This document shows positions 7,949-15,425 of a stretch of DNA of 64,000 bases, piece after piece. The notes beneath the pieces were generated by a model. The model was not told the DNA's origin. It saw only the letters and a list, made by a program, of their open reading frames with translations, and did not search any database. The number at the start of each line of letters is the position of its first letter. Position 1 is the first letter of the stretch. The position numbers were made by a program, and so were the translations under genes. This DNA is from Parafrigoribacterium_A soli (GTDB taxonomy: Bacteria > Actinomycetota > Actinomycetes > Actinomycetales > Microbacteriaceae): positions 248,001 through 312,000 of the forward strand of contig NZ_JBELNZ010000003.1 in NCBI RefSeq assembly GCF_040227235.1, read 5' to 3'.

Positions 7949-9442
7949 ATGTCAGAAGCAGTGGGCACGGTGGAATCCGTGCGTACGGGGCTGTTCATCG
8001 GCGGGGAAGTCCGGCACACGGACAACACCCTGCGGGTAGCCGATCCGGGCAAACCGGCAGTGATCGTCGGCGAGGCGGCATCCGCGACACCGGCGGACGT
8101 TGCCGACGCCGTCGCGGCGGCACGCGCGGCATATCCCGCCTGGTCAGCGCTGAGCGCGAAGGAACGGGCCGCGAAGATGGCCGAGGCGATCGCAGGGATC
8201 GCCGACGACCGAGACACGGATGCGGCGATCCTCTCCCAGGAGAACGGCAAGATCCGGATGGAGGGCTGGATCGACGCCCTCGTCTTCGAGATCCGCTGGA
8301 ACCTCGCGCTCATGATCGCCGACCAGGTCGACTCGAGCCACACCCTTCCGGTCATACCCGGGAACATCCCGGTCGCCACCGAGGTGAGCTACCAGTCGCT
8401 CGGCGTCGTCACGGTGATCGTGCCATTCAACTGGCCGATCGCCATTCTGGGCGCGGCGCTTCCGGGCGCGCTGCTCGCTGGCAACACGAGCATCGTCAAG
8501 CCGCCGCCCACGACGCCACTGGCGATCACGCGCATGGTGCAGCGCATCGCGGAGAAGCTGCCGGCCGGAGTGCTCAACATCATCACCGGTGAAGACAAGA
8601 ACATGACCGCGCTCATCACCGATGTGGACAAGGTCTGCTTCACCGGCTCCGTTGCCGGCGGCAAGCGCATCATGGAAATGGCTTCGAAGAACCTGACCAG
8701 GGTGACGCTCGAACTGGGCGGCAACGATGCGGCGGTCTTCCTCGAAGACGCCATCCTCGATGACGTTCACCTCGACAGGCTCTACGCCGCGATCTACGAC
8801 ACCACGGGCCAGATCTGCATGAACGCCAAGCGCGTCTACGTGCACCGCTCGCGCCTCGACGAGGTCGTCGCGGGGCTCTCGAGCCGGCTCGAGCAGGTCG
8901 TGCTCGGCTACGGCCTCGACGAGGGAACGACGATGGGCCCGCTGCACCAGCCGGCCCAGAAGGCGTTCGTCGACGAGATCATCCAGGAGGCCAAAGATGC
9001 CGGGGCGGATGTTCGCGAGTTCGGCACCCTGCCCGGCGGAGACCTGGCCGGCGGTAACTTCGTGCGTCCGACGCTCGTGGTGAACCCCGACCCCTCCCTG
9101 CGCGTGGTCACCCAGGAGCAGTTCGGACCCGTCATCCCGATCATTCCCTTCGACACCGAGGAGGAGGCGATCGCCGCCGCGAATGACACCTGGGCCGGCC
9201 TGTGTGGTTCCGTCTGGACCGCATCGCCCGAGGCCGCGAACCGGGTCGGATCGCAGCTGGTCTGCGGTTACGTCTGGGTCAACGACCACGGCGCAACGCG
9301 ACTCGACCTTCGGGCCCCGTTCGGCGGGATGAAGCAGTCCGGATTCGGCCGCGAACAGGGGATCGAAGGCATCCGCGCGTTCCAGGACACCCGCTCGATC
9401 GCGACGATCGACGCTGATGCCCTGAACGCCATGGCGCACTGA
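7949..9442 (+). CDS. NAD(P)-dependent aldehyde dehydrogenase (aromatic aldehyde type candidate)
   Basis: This aldehyde dehydrogenase superfamily protein has 497 residues when started at the ATG at 7949, which follows GAGAGGTGG; an in-frame GTG at 7937 would add four residues. It carries PFNWPIAILGAALPGALLAGN (substrate channel), catalytic Glu255 (LELGGND) and nucleophile Cys290 (GQICMNAKR), and the C-terminal PFGGMKQSGFGREQG. It oxidises an aldehyde to its carboxylate in the cytoplasm. In this cluster it could convert vanillin or syringaldehyde to the benzoates used by the O-demethylases, or handle a ring-cleavage semialdehyde. The first is favoured because gallate cleavage needs no semialdehyde step. 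Substrate is inferred from context only. Confidence 0.85.
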   Translation: MSEAVGTVESVRTGLFIGGEVRHTDNTLRVADPGKPAVIVGEAASATPADVADAVAAARAAYPAWSALSAKERAAKMAEAIAGIADDRDTDAAILSQENGKIRMEGWIDALVFEIRWNLALMIADQVDSSHTLPVIPGNIPVATEVSYQSLGVVTVIVPFNWPIAILGAALPGALLAGNTSIVKPPPTTPLAITRMVQRIAEKLPAGVLNIITGEDKNMTALITDVDKVCFTGSVAGGKRIMEMASKNLTRVTLELGGNDAAVFLEDAILDDVHLDRLYAAIYDTTGQICMNAKRVYVHRSRLDEVVAGLSSRLEQVVLGYGLDEGTTMGPLHQPAQKAFVDEIIQEAKDAGADVREFGTLPGGDLAGGNFVRPTLVVNPDPSLRVVTQEQFGPVIPIIPFDTEEEAIAAANDTWAGLCGSVWTASPEAANRVGSQLVCGYVWVNDHGATRLDLRAPFGGMKQSGFGREQGIEGIRAFQDTRSIATIDADALNAMAH

Positions 9443-9448
9443 CCGGGA

Positions 9449-9479
9449 CGGGCCGCGCGCGATCAACCCGCGCGGCCCG
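9449..9479 (+). terminator. Hairpin terminator after aldehyde dehydrogenase
   Basis: CGGGCCGCGCG (9449-9459) and CGCGCGGCCCG (9469-9479) form a perfect 11-bp stem with a 9-nt loop, seven bases after the stop at 9442. There is no U-tract. It could also attenuate reading into the transporter gene. Confidence 0.6.
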
Positions 9480-9513
9480 CCCCCTCGCCGACAATCAACT
9501 CGTGGAGGCGAGA

Positions 9514-10719
9514 ATGGACGACCCCAAGGCAGAACTGCGGCCCCGCCTGCTCCTGCTGATCGCCGTGTGCCTCGTGGCCGCCAATATGCGGCCAACGGTC
9601 ACGGCGATCGGGCCGCTCCTCTCCCAGATCGGCTCGGATACCGGGATGTCCGCCGGCACGCTCGGCCTCGTTGCCTCTGTGCCACTTCTCGCCTGGGGCA
9701 TTTTCTCCTCGTTCGCACAGCGACTGAGCCGCCGCTTCGGAATGTCGCGGGTGATGCTGTGGTCCCTCGTGGCCCTCGCCGTCGGCACGGCCGTGCGGTC
9801 ACTGCCCGGGCCGGTGGCCAACCTGTGGATCGGCACCGCCCTCCTCGGGCTCGCCCTGGCCATCGTGAACGTGTTGATGCCCGCCGTCGTGAAGCGCGGC
9901 TTCGCCGGGCACGTTGCCGGGATGACAGCCGTCTACTCCGCGCTGCTCGGCGGCTTCGGTGCCCTGTCCTCCGGCTTCGCTGTGCCGGCCTCCCACCTTC
10001 CCTGGCCGCAGGACCCGGCCGGCTGGCGCTTCTCGCTCCTCGCGATCGGAGGGATCCTGCTGCCATTCGCGATCGCGGCGTGGGTGTGGGCCTCGCGCAC
10101 ATCGCGCATCGAGCCGGCGATCCGGCCCTCCGGTCCCCATTCGCGCACGGGCATCTGGACCGACCCGGTCGCCTGGCTGGTCGCGGCTTATATGGCATTC
10201 CAGGCATCCATCTTCTACATGGTCGTCACCTGGCTCGCGACGATCTCGACCTCGCTAGGACGTTCCGCGGCGGTGGCGGGCGTCGACGTGATGACCTTTC
10301 AGCTCTTCTCGATCGCGGGGTCGCTCCTCCTTCCGCTCCTCCTGCGCGGCCGTGCGCGCCGAGTGATCCCGGGGGTCATCCCCTCTCTCGGCGTCGTCGG
10401 CGTGGTGGGGCTGCTCTTCGCGCCGCAGGCGCTCCTGCTGTGGATCGCGTGCATCGGACTCTCCTCCGGTGCTTCGCTGAGCATGTCGCTCACGCTCATG
10501 GCGCAGCGCGCTCGCGAGCACGATACGGCGGCGGCGCTCTCCGGAATGTCGCAGTCGGTGGGCTACATCGTCGCCGCAGCCGGGCCCGTACTGTTCGGAT
10601 CATTGCACGCGTCGACGGGAACCTGGGCCTGGTCGCTCGGCCTCCTGCTGGTCGCGATGGTGGGGCAGGCCATCACCGGCATTCTCGTGGGCGGCGATCG
10701 GTACGTGCTCGAGCGCTGA
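9514..10719 (+). CDS. CynX/NimT-family MFS transporter, probable aromatic acid uptake
   Basis: This 401-residue integral membrane protein has about twelve hydrophobic helices. The early AANMRPTVTAIGPLL segment and the loop pattern RLSRRFGMSRVMLWSL fit the cyanate/2-nitroimidazole (CynX/NimT) branch of the major facilitator superfamily. The ATG at 9514 is preferred because GGAGG sits five bases upstream; a GTG at 9502 lies over that site. It lies inside the methoxy-aromatic cluster, so import of vanillate- or syringate-like acids is the simplest role, though export cannot be excluded from sequence. Confidence 0.82.
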   Translation: MDDPKAELRPRLLLLIAVCLVAANMRPTVTAIGPLLSQIGSDTGMSAGTLGLVASVPLLAWGIFSSFAQRLSRRFGMSRVMLWSLVALAVGTAVRSLPGPVANLWIGTALLGLALAIVNVLMPAVVKRGFAGHVAGMTAVYSALLGGFGALSSGFAVPASHLPWPQDPAGWRFSLLAIGGILLPFAIAAWVWASRTSRIEPAIRPSGPHSRTGIWTDPVAWLVAAYMAFQASIFYMVVTWLATISTSLGRSAAVAGVDVMTFQLFSIAGSLLLPLLLRGRARRVIPGVIPSLGVVGVVGLLFAPQALLLWIACIGLSSGASLSMSLTLMAQRAREHDTAAALSGMSQSVGYIVAAAGPVLFGSLHASTGTWAWSLGLLLVAMVGQAITGILVGGDRYVLER

Positions 10720-10753
10720 GCGTCCGGCGGCCTCGCCGCGACGAGGATGACTA

Positions 10754-10782
10754 TAGACATTCCCTATGCACATAGGTACTGT
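10754..10782 (+). promoter_or_regulatory. Promoter with embedded palindromic operator for metF-purU-ligM operon
   Basis: TAGACA (10754-10759) and TACTGT (10777-10782) are separated by 17 bp and fit the -35 and -10 of an actinobacterial housekeeping promoter. The spacer contains CCTATG-CA-CATAGG (10763-10776), a perfect 6-bp-arm palindrome ending right at the -10. A protein bound there would block RNA polymerase. Parts of the same motif recur at 4196 and 7821. Confidence 0.6.
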
Positions 10783-10837
10783 GGAAGCGAGGATTGCGAC
10801 GATGCACTCCTGCTGACAGCGAAAAGGACCTCGATCA

Positions 10838-11713
10838 GTGGCACACTCGAATCCAGTCCCGAACAGGGCGGCTGCCCTCGATCTCACCAGCAACTTCTCG
10901 GTGGAGATGACCGGCAAAGACATCCCCGGCCTCGAGGAGGCGCGCGACGTCATTCCCGCGGGAACCAAGGTCAACGTGACCTTCCTCGGCAACGAAGACC
11001 TGGAGATGCGCGTCGCGGCGGCCAAGGCTGTCAAAGACATGGGCTTCATCCCCGTTCCCCACATCTCCGCCAGGCGCCTGCAGTCCGAGGCCCAGCTCGA
11101 GGAGTTCCTCGGCCGCCTGCAGGAGGTCGATGCCACCGAGCACGTGTTCTCCGTCGGCGGAGATCCGGCCGAGCCGGAGGGTCCGTACGGCAGCTCGCTC
11201 GACGTCATCCGCAGCGGCGTGCTGCAGAGGTTCGGCGTGCGTGAGGTGAGCATCGCCGGGTACCCGGAGGGACATCCGGATATCAAGGATGACGTGCTCT
11301 GGCCCGCGCTCGAAGACAAGTCGGCGGCGCTCAAGGAACAGGGGCTGGATGCGGTGATCCTCACCCAGTTCGCCTTCGACACCGACCCCGTCATGGCGTG
11401 GATCGAGCAGGTGCGCGGCCGAGGCATCACCACCGAGATCAGAATCGGAACACCCGGACCGGCCGGCATCAGGCGCCTGCTCGGCTTCGCTCGCCGCTTC
11501 GGCATCGGCGCGAACGCGATGATCGTGAAGAAGTACGGTTTCTCCCTCACCAACCTCATGGGCACCGCAGGCCCGGACCAGTTCGTCACCGACCTGTCGA
11601 GCCTGCTGGCATCCGACCCACGCTCGGGCGAGGTCAAACTGCACTTCTACACCTTCGGCGGCCTGCGAGCGACGGCCCAGTGGGTGCACGACTACAACGC
11701 GGGGCAGAGCTGA
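10838..11713 (+). CDS. metF: Methylenetetrahydrofolate reductase family protein
   Basis: This 291-residue protein has the MTHFR TIM-barrel pattern: NFSVEMTG near the start, then VTFLGNEDLEMRVAAAKAV, FIPVPHISAR, VFSVGGDPAEP, YPEGHPD and LTQFAFD. It links 5-methyl-THF and 5,10-methylene-THF using flavin. Here the useful direction is oxidation of the methyl-THF made by the O-demethylases. In Sphingobium SYK-6 a metF gene likewise sits with ligM. The start is a GTG at 10838 preceded by AAAAGGA. The stop overlaps the purU start (TGATG). It is rather divergent from biosynthetic MetF, which suggests a dedicated catabolic copy. Confidence 0.85.
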   Translation: MAHSNPVPNRAAALDLTSNFSVEMTGKDIPGLEEARDVIPAGTKVNVTFLGNEDLEMRVAAAKAVKDMGFIPVPHISARRLQSEAQLEEFLGRLQEVDATEHVFSVGGDPAEPEGPYGSSLDVIRSGVLQRFGVREVSIAGYPEGHPDIKDDVLWPALEDKSAALKEQGLDAVILTQFAFDTDPVMAWIEQVRGRGITTEIRIGTPGPAGIRRLLGFARRFGIGANAMIVKKYGFSLTNLMGTAGPDQFVTDLSSLLASDPRSGEVKLHFYTFGGLRATAQWVHDYNAGQS

Positions 11714-12594
11714 TGGGCCTGCTGACCGTGCACTCCGAGGCGCTGAAGGACCGCGCCTGCCTGATCGTCCACGGCTCGGATGCGCCCGGCATCGTCGCCG
11801 CGGTGACCGCCCTCATCACGCGCAACCAGGGCAACATCGTCTCGCTCGACCAGTACTCCGACGACGCTAACGGCGGCGCGTTCTTCCAGCGCGTTGTCTT
11901 CCACCGCAGCGACCTGAGCGCGGCGATGCCCGAGATCGAGGCGGATCTCGAGAAGACCATCGCACCGCTCGGCCTGCAGTGGGTGCTCACCGACCAGTCC
12001 GTGCCGAAGCGCATGGCCATCCTCGTCTCCACCTCGGACCACTGCCTGCTCGAACTGCTGTGGCGCCACCGCAGGGGCGAGCTTCCGGTCACCATCCCGA
12101 TGGTGATCTCCAATCACACCAATACTGCCGAGGATGTTCGCTCCTTCGGAGTGCCGTTCTTCCACGTGCCATCGCAGGGTGCCGACAAGGCGGCGGCCGA
12201 GGATGCGATCATCGACCTCCTCGTCGGCAACGTCGACTTCGTCGTGCTGGCCCGCTACATGCAGATCCTCTCCGACGACTTCCTCGAGAAGGTCGGGGTG
12301 CCCGTCATCAACATCCACCACTCCTTCCTCCCCGCGTTCATCGGCGCGGCGCCGTACCGCAAGGCGAAGGAGCGCGGCGTGAAACTCATTGGCGCCACCT
12401 CGCACTACGTGACCAAAGACCTGGATGAGGGACCCATCATCGAACAGGACGTCGCCCGGGTGGACCACTCGATGGATGCCGCGGCGCTTCAGGCTCGCGG
12501 CGCCTACGTCGAGCGGGCGGTGCTCTCCCGTGCCGTGCAATGGCATGCGGAGGACCGCATCATCCGGCACGGCAATCAAACGATCGTGTTCTAA
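11713..12594 (+). CDS. purU: Formyltetrahydrofolate deformylase
   Basis: This 293-residue protein has an N-terminal ACT domain (about 13-90) and a C-terminal formyltransferase-fold domain. Active-site segments are VISNHTN, NIHHSFLPAF (200-209) and KDLDEGPII (236-243). PurU hydrolyses 10-formyl-THF to formate and THF. The ATG shares a base with the metF stop. Within the cluster it would regenerate THF for the next demethylation while releasing the methyl carbon as formate. This differs from the SYK-6 ligM-metF-ligH set, where formyl-THF synthetase (LigH) fills this place. A FolD step is needed between MetF and PurU and is not in the window. Confidence 0.92.
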   Translation: MGLLTVHSEALKDRACLIVHGSDAPGIVAAVTALITRNQGNIVSLDQYSDDANGGAFFQRVVFHRSDLSAAMPEIEADLEKTIAPLGLQWVLTDQSVPKRMAILVSTSDHCLLELLWRHRRGELPVTIPMVISNHTNTAEDVRSFGVPFFHVPSQGADKAAAEDAIIDLLVGNVDFVVLARYMQILSDDFLEKVGVPVINIHHSFLPAFIGAAPYRKAKERGVKLIGATSHYVTKDLDEGPIIEQDVARVDHSMDAAALQARGAYVERAVLSRAVQWHAEDRIIRHGNQTIVF

Positions 12595-12657
12595 ACGCAC
12601 GACAAGACCCGCGTGCCGGACCGTCCGGCTCGCCTCACGGAACAGAGAGGTTCACCC

Positions 12658-14070
12658 ATGGCAGCGAAAAATCTGCAGGAAGTCATCGACGAGGCCGGAA
12701 ACCCGGTCGATCTTCTGCGCAATTCCCAGATCGGCTCCTACATCTATCCGGTCGTCCCTGCGGACTTCCAGAACTGGATCAAGGAGCAGAAGGCCTGGCG
12801 CGACACCGCGGTGCTCTATGACCAGTCGCACCACATGGACAACGTCTTCCTCAAGGGATCCGACGCCATCAAGTTAATTTCGGACACCGCGATCAACTCG
12901 GTCGCGAACTTCCCCGTGGACAAGGCCAAGCAGTATGTGCCGACCACTGCCGCCGGACACGTTATCGGTGACGGCATCCTGTTCCGCGAGGCCGAGGACG
13001 AATACACCTACGTTGGCCGGTCGCCCGCATCCAACTGGCTCATGTTCCACGGTGAGACCGGCGGATATCGGAACCTCGAGGTCACCGTCGACCGCCGCTC
13101 ACCGTCGCGCCCATACGGCCACGAGGTCAGCCGGCAGTACTACCGCTTCCAGATCCAGGGACCGAACGCGTGGCAGGTCATCGAGAAGCTGAACGGCGGC
13201 CCGCTCGAGCAACTGAAGTTCTTCACGATGTCGACCATGACGATCGATGGCACGACTGTGCGCACCCTGCGTCACGGAATGGCCGGCGCACCCGGCCTCG
13301 AGATCTGGGGGCCGTACGCCGACCACGACCGCCTCTGGACCGCGATCGTCGAAGCCGGAGCCGAGTTCGGACTGCTGCCCGTCGGTTCGCGGGCCTACCC
13401 GTCGAACACGCTCGAGTCCGGCTGGATTCCCTCGCCGCTGCCCGCCATCTACACGGGCGAGGCGGAGCGTGCTTACCGCGAGTGGCTGCCCGCCGATGGA
13501 TACGAGGCGACGGGAACGCTCGCCGGTTCCTTCGTCTCCGACAACATCGAGGACTACTACCTCACGCCCTGGGAGCTCGGTTACGGCTCGTTCGTCAAGT
13601 TCGACCACGACTTCATCGGGCGCGACGCGCTCGAGAAGGTCGATCCGGCCTCGCAGCGCAAGAAGGTCACGCTGGCCTGGGATGCCGAGGACCTCGGCAA
13701 GGTCTGGACCTCGCTGCTGAACGTCGACGGACCGAACTACAAGTTCTTCGACCTGCCGCTCGCGAACTACGGTTCGGCGAACTACGACGCGGTCGTCGAC
13801 TCCGATGGAACCGTCGTCGGGTACTCGATGTTCACCGGCTACAGCTCGAACGAGCGCCGCGGGCTCTCCCTCGCCACCGTCAACCCCGACGTTCCCGAGG
13901 GCACCGAGCTCAGGGTCGTCTGGGGCGAGCCGAATGGCGGCACCAAGAAGGCTTCGGTCGAGCCGCACGAGCAGACCGAGGTTCGCGCGGTCGTCAGCCC
14001 CGTTCCGTACTCCACGGTTGCCCGCGCGAGCTACCACGGCGGATGGCGCACCGGCTACAAGGGGGAGTAG
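12658..14070 (+). CDS. LigM/DesA-type tetrahydrofolate-dependent O-demethylase (paralogue 3)
   Basis: This 470-residue protein is the third O-demethylase of the cluster. The ATG at 12658 follows GAGAGG by seven bases; an earlier ATG at 12613 lacks a ribosome site. It shows LRNSQIGSYIYPVVPADF, DQSHHM (55-60), YYRFQIQGPNAWQVIEKLNG, LRHGMAGAPGLEIWGPY, PSNTLESGWIPSPLPAIY and the C-terminal YHGGWRTGYKG, and is very similar to paralogue 2. It is the last gene of the metF-purU-demethylase operon, so methyl transfer to THF and recycling of methyl-THF are encoded together. Vanillate, syringate or 3-O-methylgallate are the candidate substrates; which paralogue uses which cannot be read from sequence. 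Confidence 0.9.
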   Translation: MAAKNLQEVIDEAGNPVDLLRNSQIGSYIYPVVPADFQNWIKEQKAWRDTAVLYDQSHHMDNVFLKGSDAIKLISDTAINSVANFPVDKAKQYVPTTAAGHVIGDGILFREAEDEYTYVGRSPASNWLMFHGETGGYRNLEVTVDRRSPSRPYGHEVSRQYYRFQIQGPNAWQVIEKLNGGPLEQLKFFTMSTMTIDGTTVRTLRHGMAGAPGLEIWGPYADHDRLWTAIVEAGAEFGLLPVGSRAYPSNTLESGWIPSPLPAIYTGEAERAYREWLPADGYEATGTLAGSFVSDNIEDYYLTPWELGYGSFVKFDHDFIGRDALEKVDPASQRKKVTLAWDAEDLGKVWTSLLNVDGPNYKFFDLPLANYGSANYDAVVDSDGTVVGYSMFTGYSSNERRGLSLATVNPDVPEGTELRVVWGEPNGGTKKASVEPHEQTEVRAVVSPVPYSTVARASYHGGWRTGYKGE

Positions 14071-14087
14071 AACCCACCCCTAGGCTT

Positions 14088-14147
14088 GAGGGGGTTCGCC
14101 GCGCCCGGGCCGTGAGCCCGCGTGCGGGCGGGCCCCCTCTCCTTATT
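14088..14147 (+). terminator. Terminator after O-demethylase 3
   Basis: GAGGGGG (14088-14094) pairs with CCCCCTC (14133-14139), and inside it GCCCGC-gt-GCGGGC (14116-14129) forms a second stem. A T-rich tail (CCTTATTTCTT) follows, as expected of an intrinsic terminator for the metF operon. Confidence 0.65.
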
Positions 14148-14167
14148 TCTTCGAAACGGAGCACGTC

Positions 14168-14773
14168 GTGAGTTTGCGTTACGCCCTCCTGGCGATCCTG
14201 CGCGTCGGTCCCGTGTCTGGCTACGACCTCGCAAAGCAGTTCTCGCTCTCGGTCGGGCACGTCTGGCATGCGCCGGACTCCCAGATCTACCCCGAGCTGC
14301 GCAAGATGGAGCGCGAGGGGCTCGTCGAGGGCGAGGAGCAGGTGCGCGGTCAGCGCGGAACGCGTCGCGTCTACCACGTGACGGATGCGGGGCACCGCGC
14401 CTTCCTGGACTGGATGGGAACGCCGCTCGACTACCAGCGCGTACGCGACCCCGCCCACCTGCGTGCCTCCTACCTCGAGGCCGCGAAGCCCGAGGAGGCA
14501 CGCGCGTTCCTCCACGCGCACATTGCGCAGTGGGAGGGCGAGCTCGCTCAGTGGGAGGGAGAACTGCATCGGATCGACACCCGCACCAACCCCATGCTCA
14601 TGCGACGGCTCGCCGTGACCGAGCCCGCGGAGCGCGACCGCACCGTGGCCTTCAAGCACTTTGCCTATGAGGGCCTGTGCGATCGAGCTCGCGGCGAAAT
14701 CGCCTGGGCGAAGCGCGGGCTGGAACTCGTCGATGGGCTCGAGGGTTCCCCGGATTCAGAGCCGGTCCACTAA
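14168..14773 (+). CDS. PadR family transcriptional regulator
   Basis: This 201-residue protein has an N-terminal PadR winged helix (about 5-77: ALLAILRVGPVSGYDLAKQF, SQIYPELRKMEREGLV, RRVYHVTDAGHRAFLDW). A helical C-terminal dimerisation domain of the Vir_act_alpha_C type (about 95-185) follows. PadR proteins often repress phenolic-acid genes and are released by hydroxycinnamates or related aromatics. The GTG at 14168 follows GGAG. Position just downstream of the methoxy-aromatic cluster makes it a second candidate regulator of that cluster, but no copy of the CATAGG motif is seen in its own short upstream region. Confidence 0.88.
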   Translation: MSLRYALLAILRVGPVSGYDLAKQFSLSVGHVWHAPDSQIYPELRKMEREGLVEGEEQVRGQRGTRRVYHVTDAGHRAFLDWMGTPLDYQRVRDPAHLRASYLEAAKPEEARAFLHAHIAQWEGELAQWEGELHRIDTRTNPMLMRRLAVTEPAERDRTVAFKHFAYEGLCDRARGEIAWAKRGLELVDGLEGSPDSEPVH

Positions 14774-15425
14774 AGGTTGTCACGACGAGCGAGACCCATC
14801 AGGACCTTTCCCGACGGTTTGACACGTTCTAAGTAGAATCCGTCCCACGCAAATTGTCATCTCCTGCGGGCGTGAACTATCGAAGCCTGGCGGGTTCTCG
14901 GCGAGGAGCTATGGCTGGCTGCAGGAGCCGGCACCAGCTACTCGCGGGAGACGGTCGCGACATATTTGCCACGGGGACGGGATGGCGCCGACTCTGGACG
15001 CTCGAGTACGCGGCCACAGCGCTGCGGCGGCGTGGAACCGAAGGTCGTATTCGGCAAGCAGCTTGACTAGATAGCCCGCCAGGATGGAGGTCGGTCGAGG
15101 TGCATCAAGCAACCCCGCGCGACTCGAAACTGCAAGCACTATCCGCTGCCGAAGCATCGCGATTGACCATCGCCGCGGTCGATCCGAGTGCCGATCCGTG
15201 TTTGCCGGCGCCCGCCACCCGCCAGTGATCGCCTTAAGAAGATCTAAGGGTCCAGAGCCGGCAAAAGAAGTTCGAGCACTTGTCGAGGCTCAGGCTAGAT
15301 CTGGATAGATGGGACCGATTTGAACTATCCAGAGCGGCCGCGGTCAATTGAGCCCGGCCTCTCGCATGGCGGCTGGACTGAGGCTTCGGCCTCGCGCGGG
15401 GACGAAACAGCCGATGCATGGCTCG
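14774..15425. other. 652-bp stretch without a convincing gene
   Basis: Only short frames of arginine- and serine-rich composition are found on both strands, with no ribosome site or recognisable motif. A TTTGACA-like box is followed by the perfect inverted repeat TTCTA-AG-TAGAA (14827-14838), which resembles an operator but has no gene behind it. A small GAGGC-TTCG-GCCTC hairpin (15380-15393) lies past the stop of the minus-strand NTPase gene and may help end its transcript. The stretch could be decayed sequence at an old insertion boundary. Confidence 0.5.

Noticed and set aside
14854..15308. Several 60-80 codon frames in the gap before the NTPase gene
   Set aside because: They overlap each other on both strands, have no ribosome sites and their products look like random GC-rich translation.
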